This document shows positions 45,336 to 56,872 of a stretch of 64,000 nt of DNA, one piece after another; the first letter of the stretch is position 1; each line of letters opens with the position of its first letter. Below the pieces are notes generated by a model that was given only the letters and a program-made list of their open reading frames with translations, ran no database searches and was not told where the DNA came from. Made by a program: the position numbers and the translations under genes. The stretch is from Ailanthus altissimus (taxonomy: Eukaryota > Streptophyta > Magnoliopsida > Sapindales > Simaroubaceae): contig OX327695.1 in assembly GCA_946807835.1 (NCBI GenBank), forward strand, positions 28,192,501 through 28,256,500. The letters are read 5' to 3'.

Positions 45336-45999
45336 CTTTTATTATTTAAAATGAAGAAAACAAAAATTACCAGTATAACTCGTCAACCAAACTCAAATCA
45401 AATCGCACAATTTGATTTGACTTTAGGAATTCTTTGGTTATTCCTTTTGTTTTTTTAAACATTTGGTTATCCCTTTGAATTGGGTAAGATTAGATTCAAT
45501 TTTTCCCGAGGCATGTAATCCAATCCAAAAAAAAAAAAAAAAACCTCTTCATTTGGGTTCACCAAATTGCAATAATTTCAAATCTGTAGATTTATATCCT
45601 TCCAACTTCTTTGCTTTCAGCAATGATGGTGATAATTGCAAAGTGAACCTTTTTGTTAGATCTGACGATGGTGGTATTATTTTTCTGCAATAATTTTGCT
45701 GTCTACGAATCTATGTTCAATTTTACTATATATGATATAGTATTTGCTGAATGTTTTAATTTAGTTGTTATTTTAATTTTTTTTGTGTTGCGACATTTAA
45801 ATTTAAATATGAAGTGATTACTTTGTTAGTTCTAATCTTTACAGAGCTACTGATTTATGATATCTTTATGCTGATAAGATGAAATAAATCTACTTAAAGT
45901 TTATTTTATAGTGGTAATCAATTTTTTGTATTGTAATTTCTATGATTTATTTGTTGTCATCTTGATTGCAGAAGCCAATTATTAGGACAGAGAATTAAA
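45336..45999. other. Intergenic DNA, paralogous to 20.85-21.1 kb in its right half
   Basis: 45750-45999 resembles 20845-21115. The 76-codon frame at 45463-45693 (MVIPLNWVRLDSIFP...) contains a poly-Lys from an A-run and has no recognised domain; I do not call it a gene. Confidence 0.5.
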
Positions 46000-46618
46000 A
46001 AGAAAGTTGAGGTCGACAGGGCCTCGTTTCCTTCTTGCACCAAACTTGCAGCCAACTCGCGCCACACCTCGCACAAGAGGTGTGGCTCGAGGCTCCTCCC
46101 CGCGTATCTCACCAGATGCGAGAAATTTTAACTTTGTCCATCATTTTTTTCTGTAATTTTATTATTATCATCATTTTTATACTTTTTTTTATACATTGAT
46201 GCGTAAAATTACTTGTTCTTAATTTATAAAATATTTGTTTTAAAATCTATTTTTTTTAAAAACAACATTTTTTGTTTATTGATTTTGTAGCTCAAACTAT
46301 AAATAAATTTTGCCTTATATTATTTATAAGGACAATTTTATTTATTCATTATTTTCCCGACTAATAAAGATTTATCAAATAATATTTAGCTATAAAAATT
46401 TATAACATTTTAAAAGTGGTTATTTCTAACCATTTCTCCAAATGCTTTGGTGTCCTGTAAAAGTTGCTGTAATATTAATCTTGCAGCACGTATATGCATC
46501 TATTGAATAGATTATTGTGCAATGTAACCTAAATTTTTAAATACATAATTAGATAGCCACTCTTTAATTTTTTATGTGTCTAGTATATAAAATCATCAAA
46601 ACTCTTTGCATTACATAT
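46000..46618 (+). repeat. 620-bp block, copy 2
   Basis: It is nearly identical to 26955-27574. Flanking sequence on both sides continues into a single uninterrupted paralogous stretch at 20845-21335, so this copy is best explained as an insertion of about 619 bp. No clear target duplication, terminal inverted repeat or transposase is visible. Confidence 0.85.
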
Positions 46619-49094
46619 ATATGTAATATGGAGCTAACAATGGAGTGCTTAAAATATATGTAAAATATTGGTAGTATCTTTTGTATCGATCACAATGCTT
46701 AAAAATTCTTATTGTACATCACTAAATACAAATTATTAGATCTAATTACGATAAAAGTAAGTAGTTATAGTCGAAAATACATAAATCTTTGTATCAGTCT
46801 AATCTATTAATAAAAATTCCTTTTGTTTCAAAATAATAATACTAATAATCCAATCCAAAGGTTATAAGAAAAACTTGTTTATATTTTAATTCAGAGTCTA
46901 AAATATGGTAATAATATTTGTGTATCAGAGTTTTCATAATTTCTTTAAAGACATAATTTATTCATTATATCAAATTGGTCCTTAACCCAACTGAAATGAC
47001 TGAGATATCTTTTGATGTAAGTTACATGTGCAGGTGAAGATTCCAAATTATGAAGATATTTGGTTATTTCAATAAAGCACGTGATAGATAGCAGTTATGA
47101 TATAGGACAACAATTAAGGATAAAGTATTTTTCAAGATTTCTTATTTGAGTCTAGTTTATTTGTCTTTATTTTAGTATATGATTATTTTCTGATTTTCTC
47201 TCATTTGTTTTAAAAACAAAAATAAAGATTAAAAAATGTTTTTTTGTGATGGTTAGTGACAGTTTAGGTTAAACGTTTAATGGAGATCGATAAAGATCCG
47301 AATTCTCTCTTAATCTAATATTTTGTAATTCTTTCATAAAACCATAACACATGATATTCAAGATATTCTAATGCAAAAAATTAATAAAATTATGACTTTC
47401 CTTATTAATCATCAAAATTTTTAGTTTTTGTGGTTAATTATAAACTTCAAAATAACATAAGTTAACAAAGGTTAATTTACTTAATTTTATTACTTCTTTC
47501 TTCTTCATGTTTTAATTTACCATTTTTTTCGTTTTTCTTTTTTCTTCAAATTTTTTCTTTTTCCTCTTTTTTTTTTCTTCATTCATATAGATTTTAGTTT
47601 ATGAGAGAATCTACATTCAATTGGTGCTTGACAATCTAAAAAAGTTGTGATTGGCATAGAGACAGACTTTGATACCGTAAGAAAAAAAACAATACTAGAT
47701 ATCATTTTAATAAATATCTCAAACTTCACAAGTAAATATCATTGAAGAGGTTGCCGAATCCACAACAAGGATAAACTCCAAAAGGAAAGGTATAAGCAAG
47801 ATATTATTGGTAAAATATATAACTAATAATTTTATTTATACTAATAATTATTCATTATTAAAAGAAACAATAGAACTTTATAAGTGAAGAATCTATAATT
47901 TTTTTAAAGTGTGATTTAAATAAGAATAATCTTGCCAAAATAAAAATATACGAATTAAATTCAAATAAAAATTGTTTAAATAAATTTACTATTTATTTTT
48001 AACCTACATCCAATTATTAGTTAACGCTGAAATAATAAATATATACGACTTCAAGGATTGCAAGTTCTTTTCAGAAAATTTTTTTTTAACTTTTTTTCCT
48101 CCAAAAACTCAAGTTGGATGAATTTATTGTGTTAAGACTTATCTTTAATATTAATATTGATCTTTCATTTATTAGTTTAAATTTTTGGATTGAATGGTAA
48201 ATTAATATGGTATCAGAACTAAATCTTGAATTTGAACTCCCATGTGTTTTTATTTTTAGTTAATTTTTTAATTTTCAACCTACGAGATAGAATATTTAAG
48301 AACTATCAAAATATATAAATAATTAATGAAAAAAATGGTAACTGCACTTCCAAGATTTGGTTAGGAATGACAATGTAACGGATGAAGCGGGGGTGAGAAG
48401 GTCTTTCATATACCTTGTCTCGTTTTTTTTATTTTAAGCTTTGTTTCCTACCCCATTTTCAAAAACTTTAACAAGGCCAAATAATTTTATTAAATTATCT
48501 TATTTGGACAATACTAAATAACACATTTTGCTATTTAACCTAACCAGAAAGAATATTAAGAAAAAATATAATAAAGATGAAAACTCTTGAAATATTAAGG
48601 AGATCAGTTGGAATGTTTTGAGAACTATCAAAATATATAAATAATTATTTTTTTTAAAAAAAAGATAACTACACTTCCAAAGTTTGGACTATAGGGTAAA
48701 AAAACATTTACACTTTTTATTTTTTTAAATTAACCTAAAACACCCTCCCTATTAACCTAAAATTTAAATTGACTTGATGCATTTTTAACATGGCACAATT
48801 TGAACTAATTATTTAATTCAATATAATTGTAATATTATCAATAAAAATAAAATAGATTATTATTTACAATATATTTATAACATAAGTTATTTTTAGTCTT
48901 AAAAGTACACGAAGTAGAATGCTATTAGTTTACTTTTTATTTTGATTAAAACACTTATAAAATAATTAAATAAATTGAAAAAAAATAACAATCGACCACT
49001 ACTACTATGGTTGTCGCCAACATTGATTCTGAGGGTAGCAAAAGCAGTGAATCAAGTTAACGTTAACACTTTTAAACTCTAAAATTTATAATCT
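46619..49094. other. Intergenic AT-rich DNA
   Basis: 46619-46850 continues the paralogy with 21140-21335. 47.5-47.6 kb is a CT-rich tract. 48.17-48.26 kb has the dispersed motif (TAAATTTTTGGATTGAATGG, TTGAATTTGAACTCCCATGTG). 48.30-48.37 and 48.62-48.69 kb share AACTATCAAAATATATAAAT. No gene is seen. Confidence 0.5.
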
Positions 49095-49348
49095 TGATAA
49101 GAATCAAAATAGATTCTTCAGGTTGGTACAAGTATGGCAACTAAAACTAAATTCAGAATGTGCTAAATAAAGTATAATTTAGTCAAATATCTCATTGTAT
49201 CCCTAATATTAAATGTGATTTATTTTCTTTATTACCATTTGATTTATTTCTTTATTTAAGTCCATCATTTTGTATAAATTGAGCCTTAATAAAGGCAAAT
49301 AAAATAAGACTCCTATTTTATATTTTATTTATATTGTTAAATTCTTCA
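49095..49348 (+). repeat. 5' LTR of the small LTR element
   Basis: It pairs with 52102-52355 at equal length, 254 bp. Substitutions are few, so the insertion is younger than Copia-A, -B or -C. Confidence 0.9.
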
Positions 49349-49639
49349 TGATATCAAAGCTTAGATTTTAACAATAGGTTACTACTAATGCGGTCACCCA
49401 ATTGTGACAAAAAAAAAAGTTTAGATTTTCTTTCTTTAAATTTAAACCTTCAGTATTTTTAATTTTTTTTTTCTATTGCTAGTCTTTCTCAAAATAAATA
49501 AATAAACAGTACCTACTGACCATTGCGCACCACCATCTGCCAACACAATTATATGCGTATTGTCTCCTCGAGACCACCAGGTATCAACAAACCCCGATAC
49601 TCAATTCTCCAGTCACTATCCTCATTCCACCACTAGAAA

Positions 49640-50026
49640 AGGCTATTTCGAGGGAAATAGTAGTGGACATCGACTGTCATTTGTAAACATCAGCGTGTCG
49701 ATGTGTCGATGTTCCTATTGTATGAATGGTTGACTATAGAATCTCCTTCAGTCATGAAGAAGTTCCCTCAGAATTCGTCAAACAGCGGAGGTCGCGGAGG
49801 AGGAACAGGTCTTGGATCCAGTGGATTTCAAGTTCTAACTTGAAGATCGTGTCACCATGCTCCCTGCCAACATGCTCTTCTCGGCTGGGAAAACTGATCT
49901 CTCGTCATCTCTCAACGCTGAAATCATTGCCTCTGTTCATATCAATAGATAGCGGGGAAATGATGTTCGAATCTAAAGAGAGAGAAAGAAGAGTATAGTT
50001 GAGAAGGTTCATAAATGGCGATGGAA
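49640..50026 (+). other. Moderately GC-rich interior of the small LTR element
   Basis: A 90-codon frame at 49726-49998 (MVDYRISFSHEEVPSEF...) includes an Arg-rich segment (KQRRSRRRNRSW) but has no recognised domain. The stretch near 49630 (CCACTAGAAAAGGCTATTTC) resembles a CACTA-type terminus, but no partner end was found. This may be captured or leader sequence rather than a gene. Confidence 0.35.
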
Positions 50027-50996
50027 TGTTATTGAAAAATTGGTGATTCAATGGACAAGAATTGAGATGAATACCAAAGTGGAGAGTCACAAGAATTCTA
50101 GAATGTGTGGGACACGTATGGAGAAGTCTATGACGCGTTGGATACGAAGAGGGAAGTGAAACGGGACTTGAAGACGCAAAGGAAATGAAGAAATCGCGAG
50201 AGCTGCCAGCGCCTCGCGCTCAACTCAGAAGACCAGTGCCACAGCGCCCAAGGATAAGGGCCGCGGCACCCTGACGCGTCAGGATGTCCATTTTGGTTTG
50301 AAATTTCGAGTTTTGAAAAGTTTTGGACTTTCAAAACAAGTGGACTCTTACTCCAACAAGGAATAGGGTTAGTAGACACGAAATATACCCTATATAAACA
50401 CTTGTAAAACCTTTGTTTAAGATTAAGCATATAAGGTTTCAAGATTTAACCATAAGAAAGAATAGAGGAGTTAGGTAGGCACTAAGTGCGTGATGCACTA
50501 GGGTGTAACCTTTGGGGTGTGTTTTTTCTTTAGATTCTTTGAGTGAATAAAAGAGAAACACCATAGATCCTTTTGGCTTAGATGCTCGGGCTATTCTTGT
50601 GTTCCTTGTAAAAATCTCTTATGAGGAGATACTAAGAGGTCTTAAGGAGTCATGATGATCAAGGGTAGATGCTTAGAGGTCTCTATGGGAGATACTAAGG
50701 GGTCTTGTGGGATCATTGATAATGTAAGAAGATACTTAGTGATCTATTTTAATAGTAAGAAGCTAGATCATGGATCCTCTGTGGACGTAGGCAATTTGGG
50801 CTGAACCACGTATATCTTGTGTCTTGTGATTAGTTTATTTTCTTTATCTTTATTAGTGTGTTAATCTTATGTGTTCTTACTTATGGTGTGAGTTATGATT
50901 TTTCGCTACGCATAGAGTAAAAGGGATATCAAGGTTGTGGCTTAATTGATGCCATAGAGGTGTCAAATTGAAGTGCATGACGTGATATCTGCAACA
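50027..50996 (-). mobile_element. Solo LTR, copy 4, nested in the small LTR element
   Basis: On the minus strand it begins TGTTGCAGATATCACG (50996 downward). It shares most of its length with copy 3, including GAGGAGATACTAAGAGGTC and GCACTAAGTGCGTGATGCAC in plus reading. The GC-rich core at 50185-50285 (GCTGCCAGCGCCTCGCGC, GGGCCGCGGCACC) resembles that of copies 1 and 2 rather than copy 3. No target duplication is evident, so it may be rearranged or part of a formerly longer element. Confidence 0.75.
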
Positions 50997-51500
50997 AATG
51001 TATTTGTTGACCAAAGTCTTGCTTTCGGTTGTTGAATCCCTTCTTCCCAATGGCACCTTCCATGTTCTAATACTCTAGCATTTTTTCGATCTGCAACTAC
51101 AACAATCGTGGAAGTGCAGATGTAGTAAAGAAAATACAGAAGTAGAAGTTGATGATGCAAATGCACTGAAAGTAAAACTTAACTTTTTGGTGTTGCAACT
51201 GTTGAATTAGGAAAGAGAAGGGGAAAGATTGAATGAAAAAAAGAAGGAAAGAGGTCAATAATAATGGCTATAACTTTCGGTGGGTGGAAAATAAGGGGTA
51301 GATGATTTCAATGGAGTTGAAAATAAAGAGTAGAGATAAAATGGTGGCCACCGTAAATTTATAAAAGTATTAATAAGAAAAGGCTTTTTTTAAAAAAATG
51401 ATGGGCCTTTCAGACGAGTTGGTGTGCATGTGCATGAAATTATTTTTTTTTTATTAAGTAGGTGTCATAGTGAAGCAATAAGGTAGAAAGAATAAAAAAG

Positions 51501-51804
51501 TAATGGTAGTATTGCATGAGTGGATTTTTTCATTGTTTTAAATAAAAAAGAAAAAAATAGCATTTTGAGGGGACGACGAGAGATAAAACATTATGTGCAT
51601 GACAATCAAAGTTTAAAAATCTCATGTTATATTTGGCTCTAAACTTAAAAGATTAATGGTAGTATTGCATGAGTGGATTTTTCTATTGTTTAAAAAAAAA
51701 AGAGAAAAATCATATTTTGAGGGGACGACGAGAGATAAAATATTATGTGCATAACAATCAGAGTTTAAAAATCTCATATTATATTTGGCTCTAAACTTAA
51801 AAGA
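51501..51804 (+). repeat. Two tandem copies of a 153-bp unit
   Basis: Units start at 51501 and 51654 with TAATGGTAGTATTGCATGAG and include GAGGGGACGACGAGAGATAA. They differ at few positions, mainly in A-run length. They lie inside the small LTR element, so the duplication happened in or after that element's lifetime. Confidence 0.9.
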
Positions 51805-52101
51805 AGTTTTTATCTTCTATTAAAAAAAATCCTTTAAAAAAAGATTTTCTTGATGGGAGATGATAGGAATGCTTTCCAAAATTTGAAAGATTTTTTTAAT
51901 AAAGATGATATGAATGATTTTTAATTTTCAAAATGGTCCATTAGAAGAAATCTTTAAAAGTTAAAAATTTTCCTTAAACAAAGATCTAAAGGAATGTTTC
52001 CTTCTTATTCATGATCAAAAGACCAAAAGGGAATGATTAACAAACATTTCTACAACAAACTGGGAGTCCAACAAAGTTTTTCTCGCCAGCTTGAGGGAGG
52101 A

Positions 52102-52355
52102 TGATAAGAATCAATAGAGATTCTTCAGACTGGTACAAGTATGGGAACGAGAACTAAATTCAGAATGTGCTAAATAAAATATGATTTAGTCAAATATCTC
52201 ATTGTATCCCCAATATTAAATGTGATTTATTTCCTTTATTATCATTTGATTTATTTCTTTATTTAAGTCCATCATTTTGTATAAATTTAGCCTTAATAAA
52301 GGCTAATAAAATAAGACTCTCATTTTACATTTTCTTTATATTGTTAAATTCTTCA
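52102..52355 (+). repeat. 3' LTR of the small LTR element
   Basis: It pairs with 49095-49348. It is preceded directly by the polypurine tract at 52088-52101. Confidence 0.9.
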
Positions 52356-52360
52356 AATTT

Positions 52361-55170
52361 GTGTAATTATATAGCTATTTTCATTAAAAGACCAACAAAA
52401 GAGGGTAGAAGAGGGAGATGAATGTTGATAGTCATTATAACATTGTTGTTTACAATACACCATCACCATCATTTAAATCTCTGAACAGAGATCTTACTAA
52501 TGGTGGTTGGTGGGCTTTGTAACACATCATCATTTGATAGGGCTACGATGGCCACCAATGTTCATTTCTTTGTTTTGCTTTCTTTCACTACTTTTTTTTT
52601 TTACAAAAATAGCTTTTTTTATTGTATAGATCATGAGATTTAAAGTCTGATGGTGTCAACAGTAACTTAATCTGTCACCATGGTCATCGCCAACGATGGT
52701 GATGGTCTACTGCTTTTAGTTTTTTTTTTGTTTTTAAATTATTTTATAATTTTTTTTTGTAATTAAGAAATTATAATATTATGCCATATTCTTTTTAAGA
52801 AGAAAAATACTATATTGCCTTTGACTACCAACTTATAAATGGATCTTTTTAATGAAATGGGTGTTTTATGGTATCTTTTAAAATATAAAGGGTGTAATTA
52901 TCTTTTAAACCAAATTTTAGGGTTGTAGATGTTCTTTTTTATACAATAAATTAACTATACTAAATATATATGGAGCTAAAATGTTTGGATATATATAAAA
53001 TAGGTGAATCCTAAAGGGAAAAGGAAAGTGAGACCCTTAAGATTTAGCCTAATATTTAACTGGGGCCTTGATATTTCAAAAATACTCATTTAAACCCCTT
53101 CTGCTAATAAATTTTGTTTGTTTTTTCTTTTTTTATAAAAAAAATCATTTTTCTGGTTATAATCAATAATATATTCTTTGACTAGGTCTGAAGTAAAAGC
53201 TTACCTTAAGTTTAAGTTTTAAATAAATTAATGACACATGTCATAAATTAAGATCACAATATATAATATATAAAATTATTGACTCCAAACTTTAGTCGTT
53301 TTAAAGTCATTAAGTTGAATTTTGTTTATTCTGAGAACAACAATTGAACTTTGAGAGGAACTAGGCTAGACTGATCCGCTCTAAGAATACTGAGCTTGTT
53401 GAAAATTTTACAATCATAGAAGAATATGTGGTCGTGCCAAAGTTTTAATCTTCGAAGGCACTACAATACTTAAGTCAGCAATAGCCAAAAAAAGGAGAAA
53501 ATAATATAAAGACTAGAACAAAAGGTAATGAGTGTGAAGTGGAAGTTTTGGTGGGTGCTTGAAGACTAAGAAGGCTCGAAATCTCATAAAGTAGTATGCA
53601 TATGTAGGTTTAGATGATGATGCCCAAATTTGTGTGGATGTCAATATTGACCATGCTCCTTAACTTAGCAATTTGGACCTTATTTATTGGGTTATAATGT
53701 GAGCTTAATACATAGTCTTAGAATCTTATTAGGGCAAAAATCATTAAGACTTTTCATTCTTGAATTAATATATGAGAGTTTTACCTAATAAGGTTAGACT
53801 TTTTTTGGTCTATATAGGACTCATGCCGAGATTATTGGAGTTGTAATTATGACAAGTATATTGAGTCTGTGATTTTCGATAGCAAGTTTGTTTTAGGATA
53901 ATGTATGCGACTAGAGTGGTAGATTAGTTCGAGAAGGGTACCTAATGACCGATGACGATGCTAGCGAGATGAGGACTACATAGGGATGGCAAAATTTGAA
54001 TTTATATTTTTTTTCTTGATCTGGAACCCAAGTTTAGGTTGGTTTTTTTGGGCCGAGCCAGATCCAAGTTTACATTTGGGGCGGGCCAGGTCTGATCCGG
54101 ATTGAACCTATTTTTTTAATTTATTTATTATTTTAATAAAATTTAAACTTTTAGAGTATTTATTTTATAAAATAATTGTTAGATTGTGAACTGTATATTG
54201 TATAATTTGTATTCATAATTTAATATTTTTTAAATCTTTGTTTCAATTTTTTAGATTAAATTTAAAATTTTTGGGCATTTATTTTATAAAGTAATTGTTA
54301 GATTCATATATATCGAATAATTAATTTAGAATTTGTTTTAAAATAAAAAAAAATTGGGTTTTGTAGTAATTATGCATGTAGGCCAAAATTCAAGGGGGAA
54401 CAAAACTAAAAATAAAAATAATTATATTTTTATATTTATTATGAATCTAATATACTTTATGTTTTATATCATTAAATAAATTAAATAGGGAAATTATATT
54501 AGCGTTAAAATAAAATTATATTGTATTATGTATTAATCATTTAATTTGAATTTATTGAATATTAGTAATAAATCAAATATAATACCATTTTACATTTAAT
54601 TTGAATCTAATAATTCTTAGCAATCATTTATGTATTATATCTTTTTATTATATTTATTAAATGTATCATATAATATATTAATAATATAATGTTATACTTA
54701 CTGATACAATGTGACATTTGATGTGTTAGCGTGCTCTTCATCCTTTGAGTTCACAATAACTATCATCGTGGGTGATGGTTGGAGAAATGATTTTAAAATT
54801 TTTGTTATGTCTATTTTAATTTAGTAATAAAAGATATTAAAAAAAATACTTCGATCTTGAATTTTCAACGAATATTTTTTTGTTAACACGAGTAAATTTT
54901 TCAAGTCGTATCTCCCACCAACAGACTACTTATATGAGCGAGTTGATTAATTGCGAAAAATCTAATCTTGTGTTCTTAATTGGTTTTAGAAAAAAAATTC
55001 ATGCGAAAAATCTAATCTTGTGTTCTTAATTTTTTTTTTAAAACAAATTCAACCTAAAGACAAGCACAAACTTTTTTCACGCATATTGTTAATTAAATTA
55101 CAAAGTCTCTAAACCCCTCTTTTATAGTGTATGTACCCTAATTCTATTTAAACTTCAAATTATAATATCT
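52361..55170. other. Intergenic DNA without recognisable gene
   Basis: 52.4-52.9 kb is AT-rich with poly(T) tracts. 53.3-53.97 kb is less AT-rich and unclassified. 53.97-54.12 kb begins AGGGATGGCAAAATTTGAAT and continues into GGGCCGAGCCAGATCC / GGGGCGGGCCAGGTCTGATC, resembling the start of a hAT-type element, but I could not find the other terminus. 54.95-55.05 kb has a short direct repeat (GCGAAAAATCTAATCTTGTG twice, about 60 bp apart). Confidence 0.45.
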
Positions 55171-55179
55171 TTATATTAT

Positions 55180-55770
55180 GAAAAAAATTTATAAATAGCC
55201 CTCGTATTTTACTATTATTCTTTTTTAACCAATTTTGAAATCACTTCTTTTATTAACCAAATTTTTTAGGTATGGACAATTTTGTCCTAAAATCAAAATT
55301 GAACTATTCTCCAACTCTCTCCACCGAAGAATTTGAACTTTTACAAATTTAGTTAGATAAAAAATTTTGAATATATCGGGTCTTACACAACATATTTGTC
55401 ACTTCAAATCAATAAAATGGCCGATTCTTGATAAATTTTTTCAAAATTTTGAGAATTTTTAATGTTTTTAGAAATTAGTTAGAAATTTATTAGAATTTAC
55501 AATTGAAGTTAGAAATAGGTGAAATTAATGAATTATATGTTAAAAATTTGTTAAAATGGTGTAAGAAATGTTTAAAATGAGCAAAAATAGATGTTTTTTT
55601 TTGTGTATTTTTCAAAACCAGACAGTGGTTTTCTTTAATCTCGGGAGCAAGATGGCCCTTGAAATGGGCCAAAGGGCGCATCTCATAACAGCATCGCAGA
55701 CTCAAAGTCCACGATAATGCACTGTTGCGCCACATGGCGCCTTTATAGGTTGCCACGTAGTGCAATTATA
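55180..55770 (+). repeat. Left terminal inverted repeat of the MULE
   Basis: It pairs with 62221-61603. The outer 400 bp align well (for example TTGAAGTTAGAAATAGGTGA / TTGAAGTTAGAAACATATGT); the inner part (55640-55770) aligns in patches around CGCACTGTT-like and GCCACGTAGTGC sequences. The two arms are diverged, so the copy is not recent. Confidence 0.85.
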
Positions 55771-56872
55771 ATTTTTTAATTTTTTAAAAATTAAATGTAA
55801 TTTTATTTAAATTAAATAAATTTAATTTAATTCTATTTTTAAAAATTAAATGTAATTTTATTTAATTAAATAAAATTACATTTAATTCTATTAATTAATT
55901 AATTAATAAGTTGATTAATATTATATGTTCATTTTTTGAAACCATATTGTTATTTGTTAAATGATTAATTTAAGTAATAATAATTTAAATTTTTTATAAC
56001 ATTATTTATTTAATACATTATTTTGTTATTAATTATATATTAAAAACTTTTAATTTACTTAATTATTATAATATGTTAGTGTTTAATTTTCATTTCCCTT
56101 TTATGTCTGTTGAATTAATCTATATTATTTGTGATTTTTTTAAATAATATTGTATGTTAGTTAATATGTATACTTGTTATTTGTTAAAATATAGACTTCT
56201 AAAGCATATATTTTTTCGAGAAGTCTATATTTTTTTGTGCATTAATGACGGCTTATTCAAAAATATGGGATCTAAAAAATATAAAAGAAAAACTAACAGA
56301 GAATCAAAAGGCATTCTTTAGGTAGAAGTATCTGGGGCATTTCTTAAATATGCCAAATTTGACATTCTCTAGTATTTTGATGCAGGGGTTATTATTGCGT
56401 GAGGTGTATACCTCCAATTTACACTATGAGATGTAGTTTACATAAGGAAGAGACGCATCAGATTTAGCCGGCAGGAATTTGTACTAATCACCAGACTAAA
56501 AATACGAGATTACTCTCTCGCCCAGCAGTTGAATAGAAAATTGGGTACTCGATTATGGGATGCATATTTTTCAAGGGTAAAAAAAATGTCGTACATATTT
56601 CTTGATAATTGGTATGAACGTCTGAAACTAATAGAGATGGACGATGAAGATGCAATAAATTTTAGTTTATTCTATTTTGTGCATCGTGTTCTGATCCCAC
56701 TATACGAACGTAGTGGAATTCAAACTTTTGTACTATATTTAGTAGACGACTTTGATGAGTTTAATAAGTATCCATGGGACAATATTATTGTCGGAGATCT
56801 AATATATGTTTGTGTATGCATGTGCTATTGTGTCTATTGCCTATTATGCGTATTATATACGAATTTAAACAT

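Larger units (their letters stand above)
49090..52360 (+). mobile_element. Small LTR retrotransposon without pol (non-autonomous)
   Basis: The LTRs 49095-49348 and 52102-52355 are both 254 bp, start TGATAAGAATCAA and end TTGTTAAATTCTTCA, with few differences. A primer binding site TGATATCAAAGCTTAG (variant of TGGTATCAGAGCTTAG) follows the left LTR. A polypurine tract AGCTTGAGGGAGGA precedes the right LTR. Flanks are AATCT and AATTT, a 5-bp duplication with one mismatch. The interior (2.75 kb) contains no gag or pol domain that I can see; about 970 bp of it is a nested solo LTR. It would depend on proteins from another element. Confidence 0.85.

Noticed and set aside
49620..49670. CACTA-type transposon end (CCACTAGAAAAGGC)
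   Set aside because: No matching inverted end or 3-bp duplication was found; too short to support.
53970..54120. hAT-type element starting AGGGATGGCAAAA
   Set aside because: The complementary right terminus and an 8-bp duplication could not be found within 1 kb.
55490..55765. 91-codon minus-strand frame MHYVATYKGAMWRN...
   Set aside because: It lies entirely inside the MULE's left terminal inverted repeat and has no domain.
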